Positions 44,201 through 52,080 of a stretch of 64,000 nucleotides of DNA are shown piece by piece. Each line of letters begins with the position of its first letter. Position 1 is the stretch's first letter. The notes beneath the pieces were generated by a model. It saw only the letters and a list, made by a program, of their open reading frames with translations, made no database searches and had not been told where the DNA came from. Origin of the DNA: Pseudomonas schmalbachii (GTDB lineage Bacteria > Pseudomonadota > Gammaproteobacteria > Pseudomonadales > Pseudomonadaceae); NCBI RefSeq assembly GCF_017589465.1, contig NZ_JAELYA010000002.1, positions 62,001 to 126,000 on the forward strand, given 5' to 3'. The translations under genes and the position numbers were made by a program.

Positions 44201-46673
44201 CATCGAGAAGGTGAAGAACGCCGCGATCAAGCTGATCAACGACGCCCGCAACTGGGTGGTGGACAAGCTCGACAGGTTCCGCGACTGGGCCAAGGACAAG
44301 GTCAACACCTACCTGAAGGACACCTTCCCCGGTCTCGCCAAGCGCATCAACGACGGCATCGACTCGGTCACCGATGCCGCCATCGACGGCGTGAACACCG
44401 TCGCCGACGCGGCCATCGAGGGCATCACCAAACTCGCCGATGCCCTCGCCGCCGCCCTCGACAAGATCCTCTCGACTTTCCAGACCGCGCTGAAGACTGC
44501 CGTGCGAGTGGCCGGCGCGGTCCTCCAGGGCGACTTCGCCGAGGCGCTGCGGGCGGCCATCGAGGGTGCCTGCGAGATCGCCGGGGTGGATTCCAAGCCG
44601 GTGTTCGACTTCTTCGACCGCGCCGGCAAGGCGATCATGTCGATCCTCGAAGACCCGGTGGGCTTCATCAAGAAACTGTTCGGCGCGGTCGGCGACGGCC
44701 TCGGCAACTTCTTCAAGCACATCAAGAAGCACCTTATCGACGGAGTGATCGGCTGGCTGACCGGCGCCTTGTCCGAGGTCAACCTGACCGGCCCGTTCGA
44801 GTTCAGCCCGCGCGGCATCCTCAGCATCGTGCTGCAGGTGCTCGGGCTGACGTACGCCAACATCAAGGCGCGGGTGATCAAGAAGGTGCCTGCCGTGGCG
44901 CCGGTGTTCGATCTGGTGGAAAAAGGCTACGAGCTGCTGCTCAAGGTGATCGACGAGGGCCCCGGCGCGCTGTGGGAGGAGATCAAGACCCAGCTTTCCA
45001 ACCTCAAGGAAACGGTGATGGCAGCCATCCGCAACTGGCTGATCGTCACCGCGATCAAGGAGGGCATCGTCTGGCTGCTGTCGCTGACCAACCCGGCGTC
45101 GGCCATCGTCAAGGCGATCAAGCTGGTGTTCGACCTGGTGATGTTCCTCATCGAGCGCTACCAGCAGATCAAGGACTTCATCCTCTCGGTATACGAGGCC
45201 GTCGCCGAGGTGGCCGCCGGCAATTTCGCCAAGGTCACCGAGGCGGTGGAGAACGCCCTGGCCCGCTCGGTGCCGGTGCTGATCTCGCTGTTCGCCTCGG
45301 TGCTGGGCCTGGGCAACATCGCCAAGCAGGTGAAGAGCGTCATCACCACCATCACCAAGCCGATCAACAAGGCCATCGACTGGGTGGTGGACAAGGCGGT
45401 GGCAATCGCGAAAAAGGTGGTGGCGAAGGTCAAGAGCGGCGCGAAGAAGGTCAAGGAAAAGGCCAAGGAGACGGTGCAGAAGATCATCAACTGGTGGAAG
45501 ACAAAATCCGGCTTCAAGGACGATTCCGGCGAATCCCATACGCTGTCCTACAAGGGGCAGAAGAAGTCGGCCAAGCTCTACGTGGCGAGCAGCAATCCGC
45601 TGCAGATCGACGTGTTCCTCAAGCAGCGCCAGAAGGAGGCCAAGGCCGGCAGCCCGGAGCTGACGCTGGTGACACAGGCGCAGAGCTACTACACCACCAA
45701 CGTGGTGCCCGCCGAGCAGGCGCTGATCGCCGCCGACACCGGCTCGTCGACCGCCAAGAAGACCAAGGGCGTCGAGGACAACAAGAAGCTTGCCGACGCC
45801 CTGCAGCAGCACCTCGACCATATGGGCACGACCTATCTCCGGCACATGTTCGGCAGCGGCGCCAAGGACTTCCCGCCACCGAAGCTGCCGGTGATGGCCG
45901 ACAACGTGAAGGCGCGCAGCTTCAGCGCCGACTACATCGTCAACGCGCCCGGCTACAAGTACCCGGTGCACACCGGCACCTCGTCCACCGCGCACAAGGG
46001 CAACCTGCAGGGCTGGACGATGATTCCCAAGCCGCTGCGCGAGAACCAGACCTACGTGCGCATGCACCTGCTGCCGCACAAGCTGGGCGGCGACGCGGTG
46101 GACTCCAACCTGACGCCGGCGAACGGGCCGAAGTACAACATTCCCTTCGGCAGCTCGGTCGAGCGCACCGCCAAGCAGAAAGCGGTGGAAGGGCCGCCGG
46201 CGCAGATCGAACCGATCTGGTACAGCTTCACCATCGGCTATCACCCGATGGCCGGCGGCGGAGGCGAATCGCCCTGGCCGAACCTGCTCAAGGCCGAGTG
46301 GGGAACCTATGAGAAGCGCAATCCGGCCGACAAGGAATGGGTGCGCAAGACCACGCCAGCCGGACAGAAATCGGAGTCGCCGCCGTACCCGACCTTCACC
46401 GCGGTCACCCCGGACATCAACGACGCCGACACCACCGCCGGCGAGATCGCCGACGCCGCCGATATCGATCGCGGCTTCGCCGTGCTGATCCTCAATCTGC
46501 GCGACGACCTCGGCGGCAGCTTCGGCACCACCCAGGCCAACTTCACCCGCAAGATGAACGACCGCTACATGAACCGCGCCACCGGCGACACCCGGCGCGG
46601 CGTGGAGAACTACGAGGCGCGGCTGGACAAGGTCAAGGCGGCGATCAAGGGCGGCAAGCTGCTGCTGAAGTAG
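41235..46673 (+). CDS. Giant DUF4157 (eCIS core) protein with CHAP-like and HNH-like domains, candidate payload
   Basis: This 1812-residue protein is chosen to start at ATG 41235; a longer frame from 41028 overlaps the tape measure gene. In order it has: a Lys/Gly-rich start; an acidic region of about ten (V/L)QA(K/R) repeats (about 80-175); the DUF4157 domain (about 178-270) with HELTH at 260-264, a zinc-peptidase-like motif; a CHAP/papain-like domain (about 290-480) with Cys374 (LPSWCGIFTWW), His425 (NNHFAMV) and Asn in TINGNTAG; a Pro/Glu-rich linker; a very long amphipathic helical region (about 890-1430); and a C-terminal domain (about 1435-1812) with HLLPHKLGGDAVDSNLTPAN (His1611, His1615, Asn1625), like HNH/endonuclease toxins. 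DUF4157 is the domain most linked to eCIS loci. The layout suggests a loaded multi-enzyme effector. The nuclease and amidase activities are inferred from motifs only. Its TAG stop lies in a repeat. Confidence 0.85.
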   Translation: MKTAASPQHKVSTSEAKGGGGARKPFFSNVATQSKEDELQARMKVGRPGDRYELEADRVADQVVDGKRAGVGLAAGVTPLAQRVAEEGEPEEELQAKAVEEEPVQNKSLEEKEVQAKAEEEPEKVQAKAEEKEEVQAREEKDEEVQAKGEQPDEEQAQAKEEDEELQARSTGGGASPSTEVARQIRAAHGGGNPLPGPVREKMEAQFGAPLDGVRIHTDAPAVLLAQSLKAQAFTRGNDIFFNEGKFAPDSRSGQHLLAHELTHTIQQGAVQPESEAADKDVVSLSPAEDADSYEVRPEIVEAIRLARGEIGKVNAKKSGADGKRIGWERLREYFSTAFGGPVVSEQVIDKITTIEKTDENGKKTRMDALPSWCGIFTWWAMKKAGLPIPNWKLGAPALDALKLRPAGELPRKGDIAIDVLPNNHFAMVTGLESRKDAEGKPQKLTRVATINGNTAGEDNLGGQVQERWHELEHWNHFLDPVGKLNLPPAPMVTVGREPTEIAEAGAEAAPPAEAKKEAPPAEDRGPTVDSVDLESEVPPPPGDLMGEALPEPDLSLPPPADTGPAEQLAVVEKADLSGSSDEATTKFIDASPSAMAVTQPELGPSIDGKMKSEQQEIVDNPPVLEAKTAGSVDVPLAGAEQIPIPGDAELGDGVSGPDPGDLQTVSEGSPQPFRGNAEREKELEEEDSGSFWDRFMNFLRKFVKGIRTTDDSIDTSAGDRPSVSLAGEADPGRMDTPREEATTAMKDQRDAQVTAFRNNPGQANIQPRMLDEQRPVAVSPEAAATIDPQADDNVAAYAAAPLPQDVRDNADARIAKTLTPNLAEARSQTVDAATTRDTDKDREIDTAQEAAAQLNADTDAAQRKLVIDNRGKVAKLQGDGIGEAYEHVNAFNKDAAGEQGKARKEIGEHVKSEEGKAKSELEQGEKDAEKEKVEGERQAAEKKKELEKAQENDSWWDRVKNAIKKAVKVITDAIDKVFTAVRNAVKKIIEKVKNAAIKLINDARNWVVDKLDRFRDWAKDKVNTYLKDTFPGLAKRINDGIDSVTDAAIDGVNTVADAAIEGITKLADALAAALDKILSTFQTALKTAVRVAGAVLQGDFAEALRAAIEGACEIAGVDSKPVFDFFDRAGKAIMSILEDPVGFIKKLFGAVGDGLGNFFKHIKKHLIDGVIGWLTGALSEVNLTGPFEFSPRGILSIVLQVLGLTYANIKARVIKKVPAVAPVFDLVEKGYELLLKVIDEGPGALWEEIKTQLSNLKETVMAAIRNWLIVTAIKEGIVWLLSLTNPASAIVKAIKLVFDLVMFLIERYQQIKDFILSVYEAVAEVAAGNFAKVTEAVENALARSVPVLISLFASVLGLGNIAKQVKSVITTITKPINKAIDWVVDKAVAIAKKVVAKVKSGAKKVKEKAKETVQKIINWWKTKSGFKDDSGESHTLSYKGQKKSAKLYVASSNPLQIDVFLKQRQKEAKAGSPELTLVTQAQSYYTTNVVPAEQALIAADTGSSTAKKTKGVEDNKKLADALQQHLDHMGTTYLRHMFGSGAKDFPPPKLPVMADNVKARSFSADYIVNAPGYKYPVHTGTSSTAHKGNLQGWTMIPKPLRENQTYVRMHLLPHKLGGDAVDSNLTPANGPKYNIPFGSSVERTAKQKAVEGPPAQIEPIWYSFTIGYHPMAGGGGESPWPNLLKAEWGTYEKRNPADKEWVRKTTPAGQKSESPPYPTFTAVTPDINDADTTAGEIADAADIDRGFAVLILNLRDDLGGSFGTTQANFTRKMNDRYMNRATGDTRRGVENYEARLDKVKAAIKGGKLLLK

Positions 46674-46807
46674 GGCGGGTGCAACCCGCCAGTGCGGAGC
46701 GGTCATGGCGGGTGGAATGCCGTGCATTGCCCCCTCTCCCTCCGGGAGAGGGCTGGGGTGAGGGGAACCGGCGCACGGGAGATCGGCGGGTTGCACCCGC
46801 CCTACGG
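46671..46807. repeat. Composite intergenic repeat with REP core inside the eCIS operon
   Basis: The element is framed by TAGGGCGGGTGCAACCCGCC and its inverted partner GGCGGGTTGCACCCGCCCTA. Between them sits a REP hairpin, CCCTCTCCC-TCC-GGGAGAGGG, followed by CTGGGGTGAGG. It fills the only sizeable gap in the operon, just before the ATPase gene. Such elements can dampen transcription or stabilise the upstream mRNA. Confidence 0.75.
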
Positions 46808-46821
46808 AACGAGGAAGAACC

Positions 46822-48147
46822 ATGGAAAAACCGATCAGCAACGTCTACCGCGGCCTGGACTTCCTCAGCGCCCTGATCCGCACGCGCCTCGCCGGCGACC
46901 AGACCGCCGACCTCACCCTGGAGCTCTACGAGGACGGCTCCGAGCTGGCGAACTTCATCGCCGAACGCGCCCCGGTGTTCGCCGAATACACCGTGCTCCT
47001 GCTCGCCCTCGCGCCCCATGTACGACCGGCGCTGCTGGACAACGAAATCCGCGCGGCGCTGGCCCGCGAAGGCGACTTCCCGGAAATCGGCGGCATCCGC
47101 GATGCAGACAGCCGCACCTTCCTGCCCACCGGCGAGACCGCCGCCTTTCTCCTCGCCGGCGACGACCTCGATGTGCGTTTCGACGTGCAGGAACTATTCT
47201 CCCCCGACCACTGGTTCGCCCGCGAAGGCGTATTGCGCCTGGAGGAAGCGAAGGACGGCGCACCGATCCTTTCCGGACGCATCGTCATGGCCCGCGACTG
47301 GGTGGAACGCTTCACCCTCGGCAGCGCCCAGGCGCCCGCCTTCGGCACCCGCTTCCCGGCCCGGCGCATCGCCACGCAACTGGACTGGGACGACCTGATC
47401 CTCGAAGCGGAGGTGCAGCAACGTATCGCCGAACTGGAACACTGGGTCCGCCACAGCCGCACCCTGATGCACGACTGGGCCATGGCCGGCCGCCTGCGTC
47501 CCGGCTACCGCGTGCTGTTCCACGGCCCGCCCGGCACCGGCAAAACCCTCACCGCCACCCTGCTGGGCAAGGCCACCGGCCGCGACGTCTACCGCGTGGA
47601 CCTGTCCACCGTGGTGTCGAAATACATCGGCGAAACCGAGAAGAACCTCGCCGCCCTCTTCGACCAGGCGCGCAACCGCGAGTGGATACTGTTCTTCGAC
47701 GAAGCCGACGCGCTGTTCGGCAAACGCACCAGCGTCAAGGACGCCCACGACCGCTACGCCAACCAGGAAATCAGCTACCTGCTGCAACGGGTGGAGGAAT
47801 TCGACGGCCTGGTGATCCTCGCTTCCAACTTCCGCACCAACATCGACGACGCCTTCCTGCGCCGCTTCAACGCCATCATCCGCTTCCCCTTCCCCGACGA
47901 GGCCGAACGCCAGTCCATCTGGACCCACACCCTGCCCGCCCAGGCGGATCGCGAATGCCTGGCGGCGCAGCTGGCGCGCTTCGAACTGTCCGGCGGCAAT
48001 ATCGTCAACGTAGTCCAGTTCGCCGCCCTGGCGGCCATCGCCAAGGGGCGCAATGCGATCCATCTGGACGAAGCATTGCTGGGGATTCAGCGGGAGTTCG
48101 AGAAGGAGGGGAAGGTGTTTCGGAATCTGCTCGAAGAGCAGGGATAG
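46822..48147 (+). CDS. eCIS AAA+ ATPase (Pvc15-like)
   Basis: This 441-residue protein has an N-terminal substrate or partner domain (about 1-215) and one AAA+ domain. Walker A is [17 protein letters not shown] at about 233-249, Walker B is [15 protein letters not shown] near 290-304, sensor/arginine-finger region [20 protein letters not shown] near 335-354, and a lid helix follows. In Afp/PVC the ATPase is needed for assembly or payload loading rather than being part of the particle. The start at 46822 follows AGGAAG. It is separated from the DUF4157 gene by a repeat, so its expression may differ. The TAG stop is the first base triplet of another dispersed repeat. Confidence 0.95.
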   Translation: MEKPISNVYRGLDFLSALIRTRLAGDQTADLTLELYEDGSELANFIAERAPVFAEYTVLLLALAPHVRPALLDNEIRAALAREGDFPEIGGIRDADSRTFLPTGETAAFLLAGDDLDVRFDVQELFSPDHWFAREGVLRLEEAKDGAPILSGRIVMARDWVERFTLGSAQAPAFGTRFPARRIATQLDWDDLILEAEVQQRIAELEHWVRHSRTLMHDWAMAGRLRPGYRVLFHGPPGTGKTLTATLLGKATGRDVYRVDLSTVVSKYIGETEKNLAALFDQARNREWILFFDEADALFGKRTSVKDAHDRYANQEISYLLQRVEEFDGLVILASNFRTNIDDAFLRRFNAIIRFPFPDEAERQSIWTHTLPAQADRECLAAQLARFELSGGNIVNVVQFAALAAIAKGRNAIHLDEALLGIQREFEKEGKVFRNLLEEQG

Positions 48148-48210
48148 GTTGGTGCCGGGCGGACAGCCCTGAATGAAGTGAAGCCCAACAACGGCGTCGT
48201 TGTTGGGCTT
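48144..48210. repeat. Dispersed repeat with 13-pair hairpin between eCIS and lipase genes
   Basis: ATAGGTTGGTGCC at 48144 and AAGCCCAACAACG, loop GCGT, CGTTGTTGGGCTT (48181-48210) belong to the GTAGGTTGG...GTTGGGCTT family. The perfect 13-pair hairpin sits between the convergent eCIS ATPase and lipase genes and may end both transcripts. Confidence 0.75.
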
Positions 48211-48217
48211 CGCAGGC

Positions 48218-50380
48218 TCAAGCCCGAACCTGCATACCGGAATTTTGGCGGCTGACCGCGGCCACCTCCTCAGCCTTACGGACTTCCCGCTGGCCGAGCC
48301 ATTCCTGCAGCAGCTCATCCAGCCCTGGATGCTGGCTCAACTCCCCGAACACGCTCTCTGGCGTAACCACCCGTTTGGCCTCCGCCAGAAGACGCTGTTG
48401 AGCAATGGAAAGCTTCTGGCGCTGCTCCACACGAAGGCGCTCGGCATGCTCCTTGCCATCCTGATAGAACGCCTGAAGCTGGACTTCGGTCATCCGGTAG
48501 AAACGGGTGTCCTGCTGCTGGCGAACCCTCCAGCGAAAAACGCTATACGAAGGGAACTCCCAGCCTGCCAGTTGCTGGTCCAGATGCGTAATTTGCGGCG
48601 CGATATCGCTCTTTTCCGCAGGAGTGAACAGCTCACCATCTCGCTCCAGGGCTGCGCGCCAGTGCAGCAGCGTAGTCAGCGCGGCCCGGGTGTAACCGCT
48701 GTTGCTGGAGTGTTCATTCATCGAAAACAGTTGCCCGATAAACGAAACCCGTTGCGCCTCGTCGCCCTTCAGATCGACAGCAGCGGCATACAAGGCGCAG
48801 GTCTGCTCATCCAGGGCAGCACAGCCCGGCTTCCAGAGGATCGATACCTCGCTTTTTCCCCCAGGCTTGCGTGGCATGAAATAGCGCTGTTCGCCATGGT
48901 GCTGATAAGGGTCACCATGCAGGTTGAGCAGCCCGGCAAGCAACAGAGCAATGCCCACCTGCGGCGAGGTGAAAGCCAGCACACTGCCGGGAAGCGCCAG
49001 TTTCCATTCCGCATCCATCCAGGTGAACGGCATTGCGGGAATCGGATCGTTGTGATTGACCAATCGATGATGAACGAGCTGCCGGGCCCCTTCGACGAAA
49101 GCCTTGTCACCGGCGCGGGGCGCACCGAAGGTATAGAGCAGCACATTGCCGGACCACTCACGCCTCAGCCACTCCGCCAGCAGCAATGCAATGGCGCCTC
49201 CCAGGCTGTGGCCGCAGACGATCAGGGTGTGATCCGGTTGGTGGAAGGCTTTCAGATAGGTAGTGATGAACTTCTTCACTTCCAAGAATGATTCATAGAA
49301 ACCCCGATGTGCTTGCCCTTCCCCTTCGGCATAGGGCACCTGCCTGGCATCCCCATCCCGAAGTATGTCGGCTCTCCCCAGGGTGCCACGGATCGAGACC
49401 ACCACCACTTTGTCGTTATGGGTGATGAAAGCCTGGGTATTGGTGTCCTTGTGGTTGAGAAAATGCACTTTCTCCGGCAGATCCCATCCATCCCTGGCCT
49501 CGGCGGCGTAGCGCTCAGGATCGTAAGGCACGATCTCCAGGCGCTTCGAATACGGCACCTCCTCACAGAGCAGGTGATAGGGACCGGCATCGTCGAACAG
49601 GGTCGGTTTCTTCAGGCATGCCAGCTCCGCTCGCAGTACACAGCCGATACGGCCCGGCCGATTGTAGGGCGGCTTCTGCGGCTCATACTCTTCGGAGTCA
49701 TCCTGATTGTTGAAACTGGCGTAGGAAAGCACGCTCATCAAACCGAGGTGGTAAGCATCCAGCGCACAGAACTCCCTGGCGCACGACAACAGCGGGCTGT
49801 AGGCTCGCAGCGCCTTGACCTCCAGCACATGGTGGCGGTTGGGAGCGAGGGCAACTCCGGGCTGCCTGGCGGCTTCGCCTGCCGCCTTTTTCAGATTTGG
49901 GGACGAGCGCGGCTGCCAGCGCTCATCAGGGTCCGGCAGATGCTTGTTGGCTTCGACGAAATCGCTGACTTCCACACGAAGGAAATTCGCTTTCTCACTC
50001 TCGGCACGTTCCTCAGCCAAGTAGGTTTTGCCATTTCTACGAGGGCCGCTGGGGGATCGTTCGGCGGCGACCTGGATAGCAGAAATAGTGAGCGGAAACT
50101 TCTCTCTGTTGGCAATTATCGAATACCACCGATCACCTCCTTTGTAATCATCCGAGACAGATAACACTGAAGGCCCGCAATATATGTTTACTACACGAGC
50201 ATAACCTTCATTATCGAGAGCTCCGATGTACGTTTGCCCCTGGGCATCATGAAGCTGATACGTCAGTCCAGCATAGGGTTGACCATCACCATTCTCATCC
50301 ACCAAACGAAAACTCACCCATTGACCACGCAATGGGCACGTCAACGCTACAACCTTGTCCTGACTATCTTGATCTTTCAT
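48218..50380 (-). CDS. Class 3 lipase, putative type VI secretion effector
   Basis: This 720-residue protein has a lipase class 3 domain in the middle (about 240-460). The nucleophile elbow is VCGHSLGGAIALLLAEWL with Ser near residue 391. Upstream strand VVVVSIRGTLGRADIL, downstream TFGAPRAGDKAFVEGA and VNHNDPIPAMPF supply the usual Asp/His-containing segments. An N-terminal beta domain of about 100 residues (VSFRLVDENGDGQPYAGLTY) resembles the delivery part of VgrG-linked effectors. The C-terminal 250 residues are helical. No signal peptide is present, as expected for VgrG-mediated delivery. It would attack membrane phospholipids in the target cell. Its place after VgrG, DUF4123 and a lipoprotein gene is the classic layout of type VI lipase effectors, of which V. 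cholerae TseL has the same lipase class. Confidence 0.88.
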   Translation of the reverse strand: MKDQDSQDKVVALTCPLRGQWVSFRLVDENGDGQPYAGLTYQLHDAQGQTYIGALDNEGYARVVNIYCGPSVLSVSDDYKGGDRWYSIIANREKFPLTISAIQVAAERSPSGPRRNGKTYLAEERAESEKANFLRVEVSDFVEANKHLPDPDERWQPRSSPNLKKAAGEAARQPGVALAPNRHHVLEVKALRAYSPLLSCAREFCALDAYHLGLMSVLSYASFNNQDDSEEYEPQKPPYNRPGRIGCVLRAELACLKKPTLFDDAGPYHLLCEEVPYSKRLEIVPYDPERYAAEARDGWDLPEKVHFLNHKDTNTQAFITHNDKVVVVSIRGTLGRADILRDGDARQVPYAEGEGQAHRGFYESFLEVKKFITTYLKAFHQPDHTLIVCGHSLGGAIALLLAEWLRREWSGNVLLYTFGAPRAGDKAFVEGARQLVHHRLVNHNDPIPAMPFTWMDAEWKLALPGSVLAFTSPQVGIALLLAGLLNLHGDPYQHHGEQRYFMPRKPGGKSEVSILWKPGCAALDEQTCALYAAAVDLKGDEAQRVSFIGQLFSMNEHSSNSGYTRAALTTLLHWRAALERDGELFTPAEKSDIAPQITHLDQQLAGWEFPSYSVFRWRVRQQQDTRFYRMTEVQLQAFYQDGKEHAERLRVEQRQKLSIAQQRLLAEAKRVVTPESVFGELSQHPGLDELLQEWLGQREVRKAEEVAAVSRQNSGMQVRA

Positions 50381-50386
50381 CCCTGA

Positions 50387-51244
50387 TCACTCCGTACAAC
50401 GTGGATAAGTCGTACAGGTTCGGCCATTCATTTCGAATGTTTTGAAAACTGGCGGAACACCACAAAGCTCCTCAAGCTTGCTTCCCCAACGTCCGGTACA
50501 GGGCTTCCAGCCTGCTTCTGTTTTTAACCAAAAGTCATGCATATAGGGTGTTTCTTCGGAAGCCACCCTGAAAACGAACCGAAGCCTTTTACCTGCCAAA
50601 TGGTCTCTAATCACATATGCCCCCGCCCCCTTACAAAACAACAGCTTGTCTATCTGGCCAAATCTTGATTTAGCGCTACTTAATTTGAAGGACCATTCAC
50701 ACTCGGGATATCTGCTTAATGTTCCGTCTACTTGGAAGTCAGGAGTTCCTGCGGGAAGCGTTCTCACCAGTACAAGTCCGCCATTGGCATATGACTGCTG
50801 CCAATCTTCCTTGCCGAAACGGCCCTCGACATAGAAGTCCACGCTATCCAGCGTCATGGCGCATAAGCCCTTGCTGTAACGCAGTGGGATACGCACACTC
50901 CCCGTGTGGGGCTTGTCCTGGAAGTCGATCTGCAAGTCCTTGCCGAACTGCCGCCTCATTGGCTTCCCTGTTTCCAGATTGCGCTCTTGGCAGGAGGGCG
51001 ATTTGTCCCCGCTATACCCGGTCAATACCCTCAAAGCAAAGTCGGCGGGTAACTCGGCGGTAATGGTGAACGTCTCGCTGCCGCTGCGAAGCGTGGGCGC
51101 CAATATCGCCTCCTGCGCTCCGGCAGCCACCCAACTGCAGCCCTCCAACAGAGCCAAAGCAAATGCCGCAATAGCGCAACACATAGGAGCCCGTGCACTA
51201 CTCTTGGCCGTACTCAGACGCCCCGATCTGCTCTGCCCTTTCAT
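50387..51244 (-). CDS. Putative periplasmic lipoprotein, likely immunity protein to the lipase
   Basis: This 285-residue protein has a signal peptide with a lipobox-like end (AAFALALLEGC, Cys near residue 36), then a Cys-containing beta-rich domain (PADFALRVLTGYSGDKSPSC, IPLRYSKGLCAMTLDSVDFY, DHLAGKRLRFVFRVASEETP). I do not recognise the family. Lying between the adaptor and the lipase gene, 6 bases before the lipase start and overlapping the adaptor by 4 bases, it fits the periplasmic immunity proteins that protect producers from lipase effectors. That role is inferred from context. Base composition is lower in GC than the neighbouring VgrG, which is typical of recently exchanged effector-immunity cassettes. 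Confidence 0.7.
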   Translation of the reverse strand: MKGQSRSGRLSTAKSSARAPMCCAIAAFALALLEGCSWVAAGAQEAILAPTLRSGSETFTITAELPADFALRVLTGYSGDKSPSCQERNLETGKPMRRQFGKDLQIDFQDKPHTGSVRIPLRYSKGLCAMTLDSVDFYVEGRFGKEDWQQSYANGGLVLVRTLPAGTPDFQVDGTLSRYPECEWSFKLSSAKSRFGQIDKLLFCKGAGAYVIRDHLAGKRLRFVFRVASEETPYMHDFWLKTEAGWKPCTGRWGSKLEELCGVPPVFKTFEMNGRTCTTYPRCTE

Positions 51245-52080
51245 GATTGGACATCTCCTTTGAAGCTATTCAGACAGCGTCGAAAGTGCTGGTCCGGAGT
51301 CTCGCCGGAAATTGGTTGCCAGCCAGGATGACGCGCCAATTCAAGGTTCAAGGCGCTGCGAAGAAGAAACTGCATTTCCTCATCGGCGTGCCATTGCCAC
51401 TCCCTGGCCCTTGCCAATTGCTCATCCATCCAGCCGTCGAAATCGCGAGTCTGTAGAAGGCTCGCTAATGGCTCGGCATGGTTCTCCCAGAGCCAGAGGG
51501 TCAGGTTGTGGCGTTGAATGCTTTCCGCTACAGGTTGCGGCTCGGGCAGGCTCCACCATGGCGCCGGAACGGGAGCCGGATACAAGCTGGGGTGTGGGTT
51601 TTCAATGCGTTGCCAGGCCTGTCCGTCCCAGCCTAGAACGCTCGTCAGCGGACCTAGCAACACTGCGCGCTCATCTGGAGTCAGGGCCAACAAGTGCCGT
51701 GCAATCACCCGGTTGTCCTGGAAGCGGTAGAGCGAGCGCTGTCCGGCGCTGCCGATCACCAGGCGCTCACGCCAGTGCTGTTCCAGGGCCTGCATGTCGA
51801 AATGCTCGATACTGGCCAGCCACCCCCAGTTGCGCTGCGGCTCCTGCAACAACGCCTGAATGGCCTCCGCATTCGCATTGCCGATACGTATCAGCCAAGG
51901 ACCGACATCCGCCAGGTCGGCAAACTCGCTGTTGCCATAGAGGTTGATGTAGTCCTGCATCAGATCCGCGCGGAACAACTCCTGGATGGGATTGGGTTCC
52001 GCCAGGCTATCGATGACCAGCAGCAACTCACGATGCCGGGCAGCTTGTTCACGCAGCCACTCATGCACGGGCGCACTCAT
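51241..52080 (-). CDS. DUF4123 type VI effector adaptor (Tap/TEC)
   Basis: This 279-residue protein is of the DUF4123 family, which loads a specific effector on its VgrG. Recognisable parts are LLLVIDSLAEPNPIQELFRA near the start, ADVGPWLIRI, NWGWLASIEHFDMQALEQHW and YRFQDNRVIARHLLALTPDE. The C-terminal part (about 190-279) is less conserved and should bind the effector. It overlaps VgrG by 4 bases and the immunity gene by 4 bases (ATGA at both junctions), so VgrG, adaptor and immunity are produced in step. The partner is most likely the class 3 lipase downstream. Confidence 0.92.
   Translation of the reverse strand: MSAPVHEWLREQAARHRELLLVIDSLAEPNPIQELFRADLMQDYINLYGNSEFADLADVGPWLIRIGNANAEAIQALLQEPQRNWGWLASIEHFDMQALEQHWRERLVIGSAGQRSLYRFQDNRVIARHLLALTPDERAVLLGPLTSVLGWDGQAWQRIENPHPSLYPAPVPAPWWSLPEPQPVAESIQRHNLTLWLWENHAEPLASLLQTRDFDGWMDEQLARAREWQWHADEEMQFLLRSALNLELARHPGWQPISGETPDQHFRRCLNSFKGDVQS

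Noticed and set aside
43014..46841. A long minus-strand frame opposite the DUF4157 gene
   Set aside because: The composition is biased to Val, His, Leu, Gln and Gly, as expected for the reverse of a Lys/Ala-rich helical protein. No domain is visible and it crosses the REP element.
23430..48147. A prophage or R-type tailocin
   Set aside because: There is no integrase, capsid, terminase, holin or phage regulator in the cluster. The AAA+ ATPase, DUF4255, DUF5908 and DUF4157 genes mark it as an eCIS.
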